The notes under the pieces were generated by a model that ran no database searches, was not told the DNA's origin, and saw nothing but the letters and a program-made list of their open reading frames with translations. DNA of 64,000 bases from Endomychus coccineus (Eukaryota > Arthropoda > Insecta > Coleoptera > Endomychidae). Made by a program: the position numbers and the translations under genes. Positions 1-11,975 of the stretch are shown piece after piece (position 1 is the stretch's first letter; every line of letters begins with the position of its first letter). The DNA is taken from positions 186,001 to 250,000 of the forward strand of contig CAUEHT010000001.1 in the NCBI GenBank assembly GCA_958510875.1. The letters run 5' to 3'.

Positions 1-1595
1 AAATCTAAACCTGAGATGCTAACCTTCAAATATGGACACTCTCCCGGACCAAGATGTGAAATCACATAATCCAATACTATTTTATCTTTGGTCTTTTCGA
101 AGTCTAAATCTTGCTGTTTTTGAAAGGGATGGGTAGCGTTCCCTATTGAACTGTGAGTGGTCGAATATTCTCCCCTGGAAAACAACTCTCGACCTAATGT
201 TGATTCCCCGTTCCGTTTCGCGAATGACTACTGTGAGGATGTTTCTTGTTACAGGTAGGACAAGTTTTTTTTGTAAAATATTTCTTTCCACAACCAAAGC
301 ATTTGATTATGCCAGAAGTACAATTGTTCGCAAAATGATTCGGTTGGTTACATTTATAACAAAATGCCAGTACTGGTTGTTGGTTTAGGTTTATGTTCTG
401 AATTAAATTCCACCAGAGTCTCAGAAACTTTTGGTTTATCCCTTTGTATTCCAAGCGCACGCCTAGATGCCATATAATCTAAATCAGGTTCTAGAGAAAG
501 ATTACCTTTCCTAGGGGGATGGAATTCTTCTATACGTATCCGCGTTTCTTCTAATTTCCGACAAAGTTCAATTAGCTCAAATGGCGTTGTAACTTCGTTA
601 AGAGATAAGCATTCTTGATAAAAAGGCAAGATATTCGATCTCAACACTTTTAATCGCAAATCATCTGATACTGGAATAGGCATACGGTCAAATAATTTAG
701 TCTAGCTGCCACATAAATACCAATTGGTTTGCTGAAACCCTGAGTCCGTTCCAATTTGTTTCCAAAGTTTATCATTCAAGTGTGATGGCAAAAATTCATC
801 TCTCATTAATTTGATTAAACTAGTCCAATCACTAGCATATCTTCTTATCAAATAAAAATAATTCAAGGCATTACCCTCAAGAAGATCTGTTGCACAGCGA
901 TATAACTCTAAATGACTAATACCCCTAGAATGCTGAAATTCAGAAACTTTTTCTAGGAATGCATTAAAGCTAATTGTACCATCGTCACCAGAAAATTTCA
1001 AATTCCATTTATAAATAGGAACAGTAGAAATACTTGAACCCATGGCAGCCATTTGGCCAGCCAGTGAAGAACCTGAATTACTAGCGTCTTGTTGGGGTGG
1101 TTGATTTCCTACTCTGGTTGGAGTGGAATGAGATGGTGTCGATGGTGGAAACGGTGAAAAATTTGGATCTAAAGGCACTACTGGTTTTTGAGGTTGCTTC
1201 AGCACCGTAAGTTTATTTGAATATTCAGAAATTTGAGTAGTTACAGCCAATAATAGTTTTGACCTTTGTTCATTTAAGACAGGATCCCTATCCGAAATTC
1301 TATCAATACGACCAACTAAGTGAGAAATTTTTGTTTCAATCTCACGGATAGCCGGTTGAGAACCAGTAAAACTTACTGCCGTAAGTTCTTCAATCTTAAC
1401 TGTACAAATCCCAATCTCTTCATTTGGATCCAAGGACACCGAACTATGAACACTATTGCCTGAAGTTTCCAAAGATAACAAGGAACGTAAACATTTCCTC
1501 AAGCTATCTACATTTCCGGTTTCAGAAATTCCACGAATTTTAACTTCATATTCTAGTTCATCCTTAATCAACCGATCAATATCTAATTTATACAT
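1..1595 (-). pseudogene. Ty3/gypsy-type Gag remnant
   Basis: Gag of an LTR retrotransposon would package the element RNA in cytoplasmic particles. Reading leftward from an ATG at 1595, the first 300 codons hold a polar N-terminal region, a Pro/Thr/Ser-rich linker and a capsid-like stretch with the pattern KFSGDDG, then DLLEGNAL. An in-frame TAG lies at 702-704, and the expected peptide also runs in another frame just before it, so there is frameshift damage here too. The same frame resumes to about 354. The zinc knuckles (CYKCNQPNHFANNC and a second CxxC cluster) lie in a different frame at about 300-390. The gene is therefore broken at several points. The PBS and LTR edge just upstream (2075-2090) fit this orientation. 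Any pol would lie beyond the left edge of the window. Confidence 0.75.
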
Positions 1596-2074
1596 TTTTA
1601 CCAAGTAATAAACTGATACACAAAATTACAACCCAAGGAAACTATTAATACTATGTGAAGGGTATCCTTTCTTAGAGTATTTATGTACTTATCAGAAGAA
1701 AACTCTACCAAATTGGATAGCACGTGCTAACAAAATATCAAAACTTCAAAAGAATTTAACTATTTCCCCAGATTTCAATAATGACATTAATAATCTAATG
1801 AAGTATTACATCTGTGGACAAATACATTTTATTTTCTAAAGTAACCAGTGTTTCAGTCAAGTATGCAGAATAACAACACCATTGAGGTTGAAAATTAACG
1901 AAGTCCAAACAAGTTAATAGTGCTTCAAGAAAAAAAACAAACCGAGTACAGCGTATATTTTGTACGGCATTAAGAAATAACACAAGAGATCTAAATGTAC
2001 CAGTGAAATAATTAATTTAAATTTAATTATTCTCCCCTGTTCTAATAAAATGTTTTGGCAGAAGTCAATTCAAA

Positions 2075-2086
2075 CGTTGGGCGCCA
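2075..2086 (-). other. Primer-binding site of the gypsy-type element
   Basis: On the minus strand this reads TGGCGCCCAACG, a classic tRNA-type retrotransposon primer-binding site. It sits three bases from the putative LTR edge (TTACATAACA) and about 480 bases upstream of the gag ATG. This fixes the orientation of the element. Confidence 0.6.
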
Positions 2087-2089
2087 AAT

Positions 2090-2537
2090 TGTTATGTAAT
2101 TTTTCTTTGTATCGTATATCTCAATCTCAGATTACATAAATAACCCGTGCTGCTCAGTAGGGGTGGTTCGCCAACTTCGGATTACACTGTACTGGGTCTT
2201 GGAATTCAATATAAATTATCATAAAAGATGATGAGGGCGCCAGTCCGTTTTGTACGATTAATTTTGCGTGATTACTCTCAACTATGCTTGAATAAACGGA
2301 CAAATAAAAAGAAAAGGTTGTAAGGGGTGAGTAATTGAAACACTACCGTAACAAAATAATGGTAGGAGGTTGTATTTAACACAAAAATTTAACACAAAAA
2401 TAATCCTGATAGCAAAATGTAACTCATTTGGATTTGGTTGCTTTACAAGTTAAATCAATACCAAAACTTATATCTAAATGTTCTTACCAAGTCGACTTGT
2501 TAACAATAGAACCACAATTAAAACAATGTTTATAACA
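2090..2537 (-). repeat. Putative 5' LTR of the gypsy-type element
   Basis: The inner edge at 2090 is well placed: minus-strand sequence ending in TTACATAACA abuts the primer-binding site. The outer edge is a guess. TGTTAT at 2537 (minus strand) gives a TG...CA element with 6-bp inverted ends and a length of 448 bp, but another TG-type edge occurs near 3598. The second LTR is outside the window, so neither length nor TSD can be verified. Confidence 0.4.
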
Positions 2538-3638
2538 TGTTACCTAGTTCAACTCTCGGTTATAACCTATACCTAAATCCCTGGATGGTATATTTTCAAC
2601 ACAGTTTGATCTAGTTAATATGGCATAATACTTGCTACAATCTCCATGTTAGACAAGTGGTATTTCAAAAACTTCCAGAATAACTGATGTCCAATAAAAA
2701 AAAAGAAAGGGAAAACCCTAAAAATAATATACAAACATGAGCACAACTGTTCCTTACAGGGTAACTAACCTAACCCGTTATTGAACAATTCACAAGTATA
2801 TTCACTTTTAGTTCTCTTGGAAATGACATACCCTCGTAGAAATAAAATACACATACATTGTACATAAAAATAATCGATACAACAAAATAATTCTAATAAA
2901 CTCCTAACTTCTACAATATTGATCTGTAGGTAATTTAAGTTAGTTCAGATAATTATCTTATTTCTCTCACCCTGACTGATTCCTAGGTTATAATAAAATT
3001 CATTTCATAAAAATTATTACTGGTGAGAAATATAGGGCAAGTTATCAAATAGAGTGAAACAAAATTCAATTAGATATAGTTACCTTTTATAACGAAAAAG
3101 GGTTTCCAAAGTCAAGAATAATATGATTTTGGGCTTCTGTTCGGTGTCCTGGGAACACGTGTAGATCCAATTATCCCAATTTAATGGTCTGCTGTCTGCT
3201 TACCAAACCAGTGAAATTGTAAATTCCCAAACAAACAAACAACATTTAAAATCTTGGGAGAATAAATCCCTCTAATAAGGTTCCAGTTATTTAACCAGTA
3301 TATTCTTCTACCCAAGTGACTTACAACGAGTAACCACCACGACCTTCCGTTCTCTTCTTCCACGTAACTAAAAACCAATTTCCGTTTCTTCCATCATACT
3401 CTGAACTATAACTTCCTATTGTCATAAATCGTTGCATGGGAACTAATCAATATGTGATAACGCGATCGACCTACTTCACGATAGTCGTTGTAAAAAGATG
3501 TAACATAGTGTGACAATCTTCAATGAACGAATTCGACTAGTCGTATCGAGTAATATGATATACGGACTGTTTTGATCTAACCTATGACGTCATAACCAGA
3601 GATTCAAGTAATTTCCAATCCAGGACATTACATCACTT
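2538..3638. other. AT-rich stretch without recognised gene
   Basis: Only short ORFs (the longest is about 65 codons, at 3181-3378, with no recognisable motif). This could be further LTR or flanking repeat DNA. No domain, RNA gene or terminal repeat was recognised. Confidence 0.4.
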
Positions 3639-3742
3639 TAGTCGTTTTTCTTCGAACTTAACCACCCAAACCAGGTTAACTATTGTATGACGTCACGGTA
3701 GACTTCGGTTAATTTGTGAAGGTTGACAGATGCCACATTCAG
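3639..3742 (+). repeat. Solo fragment of a Harbinger H1-type left end
   Basis: About 104 bases are nearly identical to the first 104 bases of element H1 at 7861-7964, including CTTCGAACTTAACCACCC and the GACGTCACGG stretch. Similarity stops abruptly after about 3742. No matching right end was found nearby. It is a truncated copy or part of a non-autonomous relative of H1. Confidence 0.7.
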
Positions 3743-4203
3743 TTTTAATACTCTTAATTGAGCTTTGCAAATGCACATTTAATGGAGGGTGAAACTTATT
3801 TATAAGATATCTTCCTCCGATTCGTCTGACATTGTAATTAGCATTAAAAATAGTGTGAAAACTGTTTCAATGATTAACAATCTAAAGTGAATTGCATTCT
3901 GTGAGTTAATAGTAAAACCTTATTTCTGATCTTGATAACTTCCAAACTTGAATTCATTCCTATAGGTATATGACTATCTTTTTCAAATGATGAAAATTCA
4001 ACAACCATATTTAATATACCTACTTCTGATGTTGTATGTAAAATGATTAAAACGTCAATAAAACTGAAATGAACATTTTTCAAATATGGTTAGTACATAT
4101 CTGAATAACATCATTTTCCTACTATTAACATTATCATTATTAATGAAAATCATAGATAAGTTGTAATAAATTTATTTTTTTGAACAAAATAACATAAATA
4201 AAA
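3743..4203. other. AT-rich stretch without recognised gene
   Basis: Short ORFs only, the longest 69 codons on the minus strand at 3874-4083, with no recognisable motif. No repeat or terminal structure was recognised. Confidence 0.4.
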
Positions 4204-4785
4204 TTACAGATCATTAAGAAGGATTTCTTCTTCATCCATTCCTGTAAAGAAAATTATATTAATAATTTATAGAATAAAATTGAAAGGTATAAAAATATAT
4301 AAACGTAGGTATGAATAGTAAAAACATACTTTCTGATGTTGGGGCCAAAGCCCCCCCCCCCCCTTCTTGGTCAGGAACTATTTCCTGAACCGGAAGTGTT
4401 ACTTCCGGAACTGGGCGTCGTATTTCCGGGGCCCCACTTCCGTTCCTCGGTCGACCCCGTCGGTTCTTACGGCGACCTCCTCTTCCCCTGATCAACACAT
4501 TCACTACTTTTTCCTACAACAACAAAAAATATCTATAAAATGATTCCATTTATATCAAACTACATTATGTATTCCATTAATCATCAACATTTAATTTGTA
4601 CAATGAAAAACTTGGAATGAAATATAATATATGTAGGTATTTAATGATTCAACATTTTACGTTGATACAAAGTGTTACCTTCAATATTGAAAGAAAAAAG
4701 AAATTTACTTACAGTGTACGTGGTAATGTTCACCGTGCCTCCCGCATTGTGGACGAGCACCCGTCCGGCTCTCCATTTTAGATAA
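4204..4785 (-). CDS. Possible 3' exons of an unknown spliced gene
   Basis: Three minus-strand blocks can be joined by consensus splice sites in one frame. Block one ends at 4713 before GTAAGT. Block two is 4330-4513, flanked by TTGTAG and GTATGT. Block three is 4241-4204, after TTTACAG, and ends in TAA. The predicted peptide has an Arg/Gly-rich part (RGRGGRRKNRRGRPRNG), then Pro/Val repeats and an acidic tail (MDEEEILLNDL). The Arg/Gly stretch suggests nucleic-acid binding or a nuclear protein, but no family was recognised. No 5' end is visible, and a run of C near 4350 makes the frame uncertain. It could be a host gene fragment or transposon debris. Confidence 0.25.
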
Positions 4786-5131
4786 TAAATGATATAAAAT
4801 GACATTACAGATTGTAGCGTCTAAAAACAAAAAAGGAACGTTCCATTTCAACACTTGATTTTCAATTACCCATAGATGTTTCACTAAATCAATGTAAATA
4901 TAATTGAATGAAACCAAAAGTATTAATTATACTATTAAGTTATTATTTACATTTGAAACTAATATTTATATATATATTTATATTTTTTTTTCGCACGGTA
5001 TAATTTTAAAAGTGAAACATAGAATGACATGAATATGGTTTGCTTTTCATCATAGAATAAATTGAATTTTTAAAATTCTACAATAATTGTACTTGAATTT
5101 GTTGAATGTTGAAACAAATTATACTGATAAC

Positions 5132-7715
5132 CAGGGTTCGGAGTGATAATTATCGATGATAATTATACCTTGATAAATATCTTGATAATTATGAAAATCC
5201 ACATTAACTCTAGTTGTACTTTGTATTATTAGCGTTTTCCACTGGACTGCCCTTTCGCACTCCAGTGCACTTGAGCGTAAGTTCGGAACGCACCCTCGTA
5301 TCCGACCGAACTCACCGAACACAAATAACCTCAAAATTTGTGTCAAAACTGAAAACAAACGTGTTCGTTCGTATGTTAAATTAAAATTTAAAAATAATAT
5401 ACAAAAATGCCGAGACTTAAAGATTCCGTGTGGAGCCAATATGTGTGTATCAAAACAAAAAACAGTGGTATGTGGGCAAGGTGCCGGAAGTGCAAAAAGG
5501 AAATGCAAGGCATCCTTAATAGACTTAAAAAACATTCAAGTATATGTAGTTCATCGACAGATACACCAACAGCGGCAGTATCTACTAACTCACAACCTGC
5601 AAATAATTCGTCTACGCCTGCAACTGCATCACAACCACAACAGTCACCAGCGACAGATTCCAGTAAACCAAACATAATTCAAACCAAGCTTGCAATTACA
5701 AAAAATACAGAGGTGATAGCAACTACAAAAGATTACGAAGAAAAAATTGATCTACAGATTGGAAAATATTTTTATGCCACTAATACAGCATTTAATCATG
5801 TGGAACACGAAGAATTTATAAAACTTTGTACACTGCTTCGGCCTGGCTACAAGCCTCCATCGGTTTATCAAATTGGTAATTCAATATTAAATAAAGTTCA
5901 TAATGAAGCTACACAAGAAACAAGAAAAAAGATTAAGGGACAAACAGTCTCTATGTCGTTGGATGGATGGAGCAACATTCACAACTGTCCATTAGTTTGC
6001 TCAAGCATCACCACCTCATGTGGTGAATCTATTTTAATTGACACGGTGGACACACAGAGCAATCCACATAGTGCTGATAATTTAAGTGTAGTTGCAATGA
6101 ATGCTATCAAATCCGCCCAAGAAAAATTTGATATTAAGATAGGCAGTTTTGTAACGGATAATGCAGCCAATGTGCAAAAAATGAGAAGAGATCTGGCTGA
6201 AAAACAAAAAACAGATTTTGTTCACTATGGTTGTTCCGCACACATTTTGAATCTGCTTGCCAAACATTTAGAAATGCCTACAGTGACATCGTCGATTATG
6301 AAAGTAATAAAATATTTTCAAAATAAACAGGTTCCATCTGCTCTTTACAAAAATGCAGGGGGTAAAAAATTAGTTCTTCCCTTAGAAATTCGATGGAATA
6401 CTATGAATGATTCATTGCAATCATATCTTGACAACAGAGGGATATTAGTGCAAGTTTGTCAAGACCACAAAGAGTCGATAGACAATGAAATTATTAAAAT
6501 TGTGAATGATTCTCACATAACAATGAATTGTGTTGATTTGCTAAAAATACTTTCACCGATTGCAGTGGCTTTGGACAGAATGCAAAGAAACGGAACCACT
6601 ATAGCCATAGCTGTAGAAATATGGAATGTACTAGAAAATGACTTAGCACATCAGACATCAACTGTAAAAAAAGCATTTCTGGCGAGAAAAAAAATGGCTC
6701 TGTCTGGAGAGCACTATGCTGGCAACATGTTGGATCATCGATTTTTAGGTCGAAATCTGGGTAATGCTCAAAAAAAGGAAGCTTATGAATATATAACAGC
6801 AGCTGACAAAAACTTCACTTCCTTCATAATGGCATTGGTTGCCAAAACTCTTCCTTTTCCAGAATATATGTTTGAGGCTCAGTTCGTAATGACCAGTCCA
6901 TTATTATGGTGGAGGTCAATGATTTTAGAAAATGAAAAGGATTGGCCAGATAAGGAAAAATTTTTGACTTTTTGCGAAAAGCTTTTAACTGCTACAGCCG
7001 CCACAGCGGGGCTTGAGAGGCAGTTCTCAACATTTGGCTTGGTTCAGTCTAAACTCCGCAATAGATTAGGCAACGAAAAAGCTGCCAAACTTGTCTTTTT
7101 ATTTAAATATTTTAATCAAAACCCTGAAAATCGAAAGAATGATTTGACTTGGATAACTTCTCCAGTTCCTCAATCTGAGCTGCCTTCAACATGTACTCCT
7201 ACTCCCACAATAATTTCAGTGGAAAATGATTCGGATGAAGAAGACAACATACCATTAAGGGCATTAAGTAATTTAACAAAGACTTAATATAAAGACTGAT
7301 TTTAAAATAATAAATAATTTCCTTAACATGGTTAGAATGTGATACTATTATTTATTTTGTATTTTGTTTTTTGTTTAAGAAGTTTGGAATATTATTTTGT
7401 TTAACATATTATTATTTTAATTTTATACTACTAAGAAAAAGACATTTTGAATTTATTTATTTTTTTATTTCATATTTAGTTTTATTCATTTATTTTTATT
7501 TTTGTAGTTTCAAATAATAAAAAAGTTGATATAAATGCCTTTCTTATTTTTATACACAACATATTTGAACTGAAAAAATAATTTGTAAGTAAAAATATAA
7601 CGAAAATAAGTTGTCTGTCAGTATGGATAATTATCAGATAATTGTCAGATAATTATCCGATAATTATCTGATAATTATCAAAAAAAAATAATTATCTTGA
7701 TAATTACGAACCCTG
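5132..7715 (+). mobile_element. Complete hAT transposon (hAT-1)
   Basis: A 2584-bp element bounded by a perfect 8-bp target-site duplication, CTGATAAC, at 5124-5131 and 7716-7723. The ends are CAGGGTTCG and CGAACCCTG. Both subterminal regions carry several copies of the palindrome GATAATTATC, at about 5144-5195 and 7625-7709, the usual place for transposase-binding repeats. It holds one long uninterrupted transposase gene. The intact ORF, intact TSD and intact ends make it a candidate for recent or current mobility. Confidence 0.95.
5407..7287 (+). CDS. hAT transposase with BED zinc finger
   Basis: This 626-aa protein catalyses cut-and-paste transposition of hAT-1 in the nucleus. Residues 1-48 form a BED-type zinc finger (SVWSQY, then CRKCKKEM and a His/Cys pair near HSSIC). 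A Ser/Thr/Pro/Gln-rich linker follows. The RNase H-like core has SLDGWS with Asp186 and VTDNAANV with Asp251, then GCSAHILNLL. The C-terminal hATC dimerisation region (GLERQFSTFG, then KLRNRLGNEKAAKL) lies near residues 535-570. An acidic tail follows. The ATG at 5407 is the first in frame and gives a complete BED finger. There is no stop, frameshift or intron. It lies 275 bp inside the left end of the element. Domain order and length match active hAT families. Confidence 0.93.
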   Translation: MPRLKDSVWSQYVCIKTKNSGMWARCRKCKKEMQGILNRLKKHSSICSSSTDTPTAAVSTNSQPANNSSTPATASQPQQSPATDSSKPNIIQTKLAITKNTEVIATTKDYEEKIDLQIGKYFYATNTAFNHVEHEEFIKLCTLLRPGYKPPSVYQIGNSILNKVHNEATQETRKKIKGQTVSMSLDGWSNIHNCPLVCSSITTSCGESILIDTVDTQSNPHSADNLSVVAMNAIKSAQEKFDIKIGSFVTDNAANVQKMRRDLAEKQKTDFVHYGCSAHILNLLAKHLEMPTVTSSIMKVIKYFQNKQVPSALYKNAGGKKLVLPLEIRWNTMNDSLQSYLDNRGILVQVCQDHKESIDNEIIKIVNDSHITMNCVDLLKILSPIAVALDRMQRNGTTIAIAVEIWNVLENDLAHQTSTVKKAFLARKKMALSGEHYAGNMLDHRFLGRNLGNAQKKEAYEYITAADKNFTSFIMALVAKTLPFPEYMFEAQFVMTSPLLWWRSMILENEKDWPDKEKFLTFCEKLLTATAATAGLERQFSTFGLVQSKLRNRLGNEKAAKLVFLFKYFNQNPENRKNDLTWITSPVPQSELPSTCTPTPTIISVENDSDEEDNIPLRALSNLTKT

Positions 7716-8043
7716 CTGATAACGTATTATAACAAAATAATAGTGAATCGTTTTCATATAAATTTGAATTTTCATTTATATATTATATGTTCTATGATGT
7801 TATGTGTCACACACAGAAAGCAGTACCGAGGGTATTCTGATATAATGAATTGTCAAATTAAAGTCATTTTTCTTCGAACTCAACCACCCAAACCAGGTTA
7901 ACTATTGTATGACGTCACGGTAGACTTCGGTTAATTTGTGAAGGTTGACAGATGCCACATTCGGTTTTTACCTGTTGAGGGTCAAAATATTTGATTATTT
8001 CATTATCTTCTTTTTATGCCTGTGTCTTGAAAATATATTGAGA

Positions 8044-9760
8044 ATGAATGTGACAAATTTATTAGTAGTGGAATTTATAGAAGATATTCAGATTTCACCA
8101 CATCTTTCTTCAGTGGCCATCAATTCAACAGGAATAAATTTTATCAATATCTGGATTATGCAAATGCTGGAAGATGATGAACATTCCAGAATGCCCATTG
8201 AAGATGATGACTGGATTCAGAAATATTCGGACCATGATTTTTATATGCTGTTCCGAATGAAAAAGAGTACATTCTACAATTTGATAGAATTAATTAGCAG
8301 ATATCATAAGACACCGAAACACTCGGGAGGTAGAAGCAAGCCTTTAACTCTAGAAAATATATTAATGATATTTTTGTGGTATGTGAGCAAAGGTTCTGGT
8401 ATGAACACTATAGCCGATAGATTCAATGTATCTCTGAAGTCCGTACATACATCAATTACAAAAGTATTAGGTGTATTCCAGACTTTGAAGTATGAATTGA
8501 TAAAATGGCCCTCAGAAGAGGAATGCATTAAAATTGAAAGAGGATTCAAGAAGAAAAGTAAATTACCAGGTTTGTTTAGTTATTTATACAGAAAAGTAGC
8601 CATACTTCAGAAGTAATCATCAAAAAAGCAAAGAAGTTTGATAGTTTAGTTTTCCAGTCCAGCGGGCCTTACCACATTACGGCCGTGAATGCGGTCTGTA
8701 AAATGTACTTTACGACTCCATCATACATAAAATGAATTTTGAGATATTAAAAAACATGATTTGTTTAAGGTGTCATAGGAGCAATGGATGGGTGCCATTT
8801 CAAATTGAAAGTTAATAAATTACAGCATGATAGCTACCAGGATAGGCATTTTGATCATTCAATTACAATGCAGGCTATATGTGTATCGAATATGAAATAT
8901 ACAAATATATCTGTGGGTTATCCTGGATCCTTACATGATGGACGAGTAAGTAAATATGTAATATTCAGACACATTCAAATGCATAGGCATTCAAATTATA
9001 TAAGCTTTCAGAAGACCAAAGATGAATATCAAAAATTGAATTTTTCTGGTAAAGCATTGAAATATATATTTTTACATTCTTGTTATGATGTACCTAAAAG
9101 AGCCCACAAAAAAGGAAATTTTGAGTTTTATTTTGACTTGTCTGTTAAATGAGAGCCGAATTTTATTTTTGAGGATAAAATAACTGTACCTGGAGTTCTT
9201 TAATTTTTTAGATATTGTGGGAGTCCAGTCTTTACAGAGATATAGTGAGGAATGGTGCACACAAATATTTCTTTGGAAAATATCACCTTGTGGCAGATTC
9301 TGCATATCCATGTAAGAGTTGGATAATGACACCTTACAAGTAAGATATTCCACTATAAATTATAAAATTGCAGTTCTATATGAAAGTAAACACACACAAG
9401 CAACATTAAAATTATTTTGAAATTTTTAGGTTTACACGTGGTATAACGCAACCTCAGCGTAAATATAACAAAGCTCTAAGTCAGCAAAGAGTAGTGATTG
9501 AGCATTCCTTTGGACAACTGAAAGGACGCTGGAGAATTTTACAATATGTAAATGTGTATACAATCAAGAGAGCAGTAGATATTGTAGTTGCTTGTTGTAC
9601 ATTACACAATTTTTGTTTGGATAATAATGATGTGGTTGAAGAACAGTTCCAAGACCCAAGTGCTTTTGATGACTTCCAATATATGGGATTTGTAGATGTT
9701 AATGGAGCAACAAAAAGAGAAGAGATTGTAGCATTATTATATAATACGAATGTTCTATAA
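8044..9760 (+). CDS. Harbinger (DDE_4) transposase of H1, four exons
   Basis: The nuclease of the HARBI1/PIF family cuts and joins element ends. Splice sites chosen by reading give exons 8044-8569, 8770-8945, 9212-9339 and 9430-9760, all with GT/AG introns and phases that keep one frame to TAA. The product is about 386 aa. The N-terminal region has the helical segment GMNTIADRFNVS, typical of the family HTH. The core shows GAMDGCHF, SLHDGR, ADSAYP and VVIEHSFGQLKGRW, covering the DDE catalytic motifs, followed by CCTLHNFC. Upstream codons stay open to 7945, but the first ATG is at 8044, and 8158 is an alternative start. No inactivating change was seen. Confidence 0.85.
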
Positions 9761-10493
9761 ATTTGCAAAAATATATTAATGCATGAAAAAATAAGTGTTT
9801 TCTTACTGTTAATGAAGTTCACAGAAAGTAGGATGAATTTACACATCGATTGTTCAAGCTCCTCCGGAAATGGTTGCTATGGTAACAATGCAAAGACACA
9901 CATAGGAGATTTGTGCAGAGTCGGCCCTTATACCTATGTTTTGGTACATTTGAAATCAGACATATCTGCTGACTCAGTACAATTTTTTTGTAGAATACCT
10001 GATGAATTTTTTATTCTATATCATAAAATAGATGTTAATGACCTCTATGGTGAACAAAATCATATAAATATATACACAGGAAGGAAGAATTTATTCTTCC
10101 TTGTCTTTTTTAATTCGTTTCTTTCGCTCCGGGTTCAAACAATGCTCGGCAGAGTAAATTCTACTTTCCTTGTTGAGTAATTTTTTCTGCCACATCCACC
10201 CTACAGATGAAAATTTCATTCGTTTCATTTATGCCAGGTATACTGAACTGTTTGCAAACAAATAATTAAACAATTTTTACTGAGGTAGACTTTATTTAAG
10301 GAGACCAATATACAAAACTTATGAATTAAAATAAACTTATTTAGTTACATATAACAAACAAAACAAAGTGATATTCGGAACTAAGATGAAAAAAAGAACA
10401 AAAAAAATTCTAAATTAAAATAAATTCATTTAGTATATTATAAAAACAAACACAAAGAAATATTGCAAATAACCGGAGTTCAGTACTGAGTGG
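9761..10493. other. Intergenic part of H1 without supported gene
   Basis: This lies between the converging transposase and partner genes. A 133-codon plus-strand ORF at 9779-10180 has no recognisable motif and atypical composition, so it is not called as a gene. AT-rich 3' flanking DNA is the simplest reading. Confidence 0.5.
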
Positions 10494-11654
10494 TCAGTCA
10501 GATTCTGATGAATTTTGTCTTCTTTTTTTTCTAGATTTTGAAATTTTTTCAAAGATTTTCAATAATCTATCTTTTTGTTCAAGTTGTTTTTGCATCATAT
10601 TAGTTTGCTCATGAATAGCTGCACATATTTTATTAGTAGTTTCCTACTGAATAGCAATATTTTTTTCATTGCACTCTGTGATTTTATTTATAATATCAGT
10701 TTTTGTTAGTACCTCCTTTCTTTTTTTTCAACACCAGATGTACTTGGTGAATCAGATGGTGTGGGCGTTTCAGATAAGGGAGCATCAATCTCACCTGCGT
10801 CAACAACTACGGTTGGTGTCAGGGTTCCAGATATGGTATCTGTAATGTATCTCAACTGCACTTCGTCCTTGCTACCCAAAATTTTGTGTAATAAATCATA
10901 ATATATCGGTTCCTTCTTTTTTTTCACTTCCAGTTTCTTTGCAGTGTCTAACAAATTCTACATATTTCTTAGTCAAGTTGGCAAACTTTTGCCTACATTT
11001 TTCTGCGTCTGCTAAAAATCCTTTTTTGCAAATTTTCTCATTTATTTCTTTCCATAGTTTTAGTTTACTAGTTTTCTTATCATTGAATCTGTTCACAAAT
11101 GTCTCTGAGCTTCTAAGCTCCAGCATCAATTCGATTGCTCTAATGTTTTGCCTTTTTGTGACCAAACATTAACATTGTCTACTACCATCTGTTGACTCTC
11201 ATCACTACCTTTACTGAATTGTGATACCTTTTCGGACATTTAATGTTCTTGATACCCTATGAAGTCTTGTGATAGATCTTGGGACATTTCATATTCTTGA
11301 CACCTTGTGAAGTCTTCTGATACATCTTTGGACATTTCATGTTCTTGATACCCTGTGAAGTCAACACTTTGAGAATCTGCTTCAAAGTTTATTTCCGAAT
11401 TTCTTTTTGGTGGTCTCCTAATGTTGAGGAAGCCCTCTACATCGGCAGTGTGCACTGGCGGGCCAGTGCCCTGTTTTATTTTATTACATATATACTGAAT
11501 AAGAAATTCATCATCTGTAACAGAGAGGTACTACTTCAAATCCAAGAAAATTAGTTAGTACTAGCTACTTACCTATTTTCAACATGTCAATTATCTCTTT
11601 TTCGTCACTTATCTGATATAATCTCTCATTCACATATGCTTCATATGAAGCCAT
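10494..11654 (-). pseudogene. Broken MADF/Myb-like partner gene of H1
   Basis: Harbinger partner proteins bind element DNA and help bring the transposase to the nucleus. Exon 1 runs from an ATG at 11654 to 11573, followed by GTAAGT. A second block is open from about 11455 to 11240 and ends in a stop. The DNA-binding part lies at 11165-10896 (KLWKEINEKI, then CRQKFANLTKKY). A further block, 10954-10706, has a Ser/Thr/Pro stretch, and a coiled-coil C-terminus (EQKDRLLKIFEKISK) ends at 10494. These pieces lie in different frames, with shifts at A-runs near 11150, 10915 and 10720 and in-frame stops near 11240 and 10625. The gene is therefore decayed, while the transposase of the same element is open. 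Confidence 0.7.
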
Positions 11655-11975
11655 TATACATTTTTAATATAATTTTGCACTGAGATGGGATCATTATCCG
11701 TATCAAAACATAAAACCTAACCTCCAACAAGATAACTACTCTGTCAAACTATCTCAGTGAGCTGGTATGTGTGGTTGGGTAACTATTACGTCATAGTTTG
11801 GAATACACATCGAGGAATATTGACTGGTTAACTTATTGCTAACCCGGTTTGTATGGTTAAGTTCGAAGAAAAATGACTTTTAGTTCTTAAAGTCACTTTT
11901 ACTATAAAGTGAGGTTCTACGTGTCATCCATGTGATTTGGAATAACATAAATATTGAAATATTTAAAAAAGTGTA

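Larger units (their letters stand above)
7861..11879 (+). mobile_element. Complete PIF/Harbinger element H1
   Basis: A 4019-bp element with TSD TTA at 7858-7860 and 11880-11882. The TIRs of about 42 bp begin AAGTCATTTTTCTTCGAAC, with a few mismatches inside. It has the standard two-gene layout of Harbinger elements: a DDE transposase on the plus strand and a MADF/Myb-like partner on the minus strand, converging. The transposase is open and the partner is broken. Confidence 0.93.

Noticed and set aside
4350..4364. G/C run as a possible biological frameshift signal in the 4204-4785 fragment
   Set aside because: A homopolymer of this kind is more likely slippage or sequencing noise, and the gene itself is uncertain.
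9779..10180. 133-codon ORF in H1
   Set aside because: No domain, follows the transposase stop, composition like AT-rich 3' DNA.
11240..11455. Separate small protein with YQEHEMSKD repeats
   Set aside because: It is an exon-like block of the decayed H1 partner gene, with a short internal duplication of its own.
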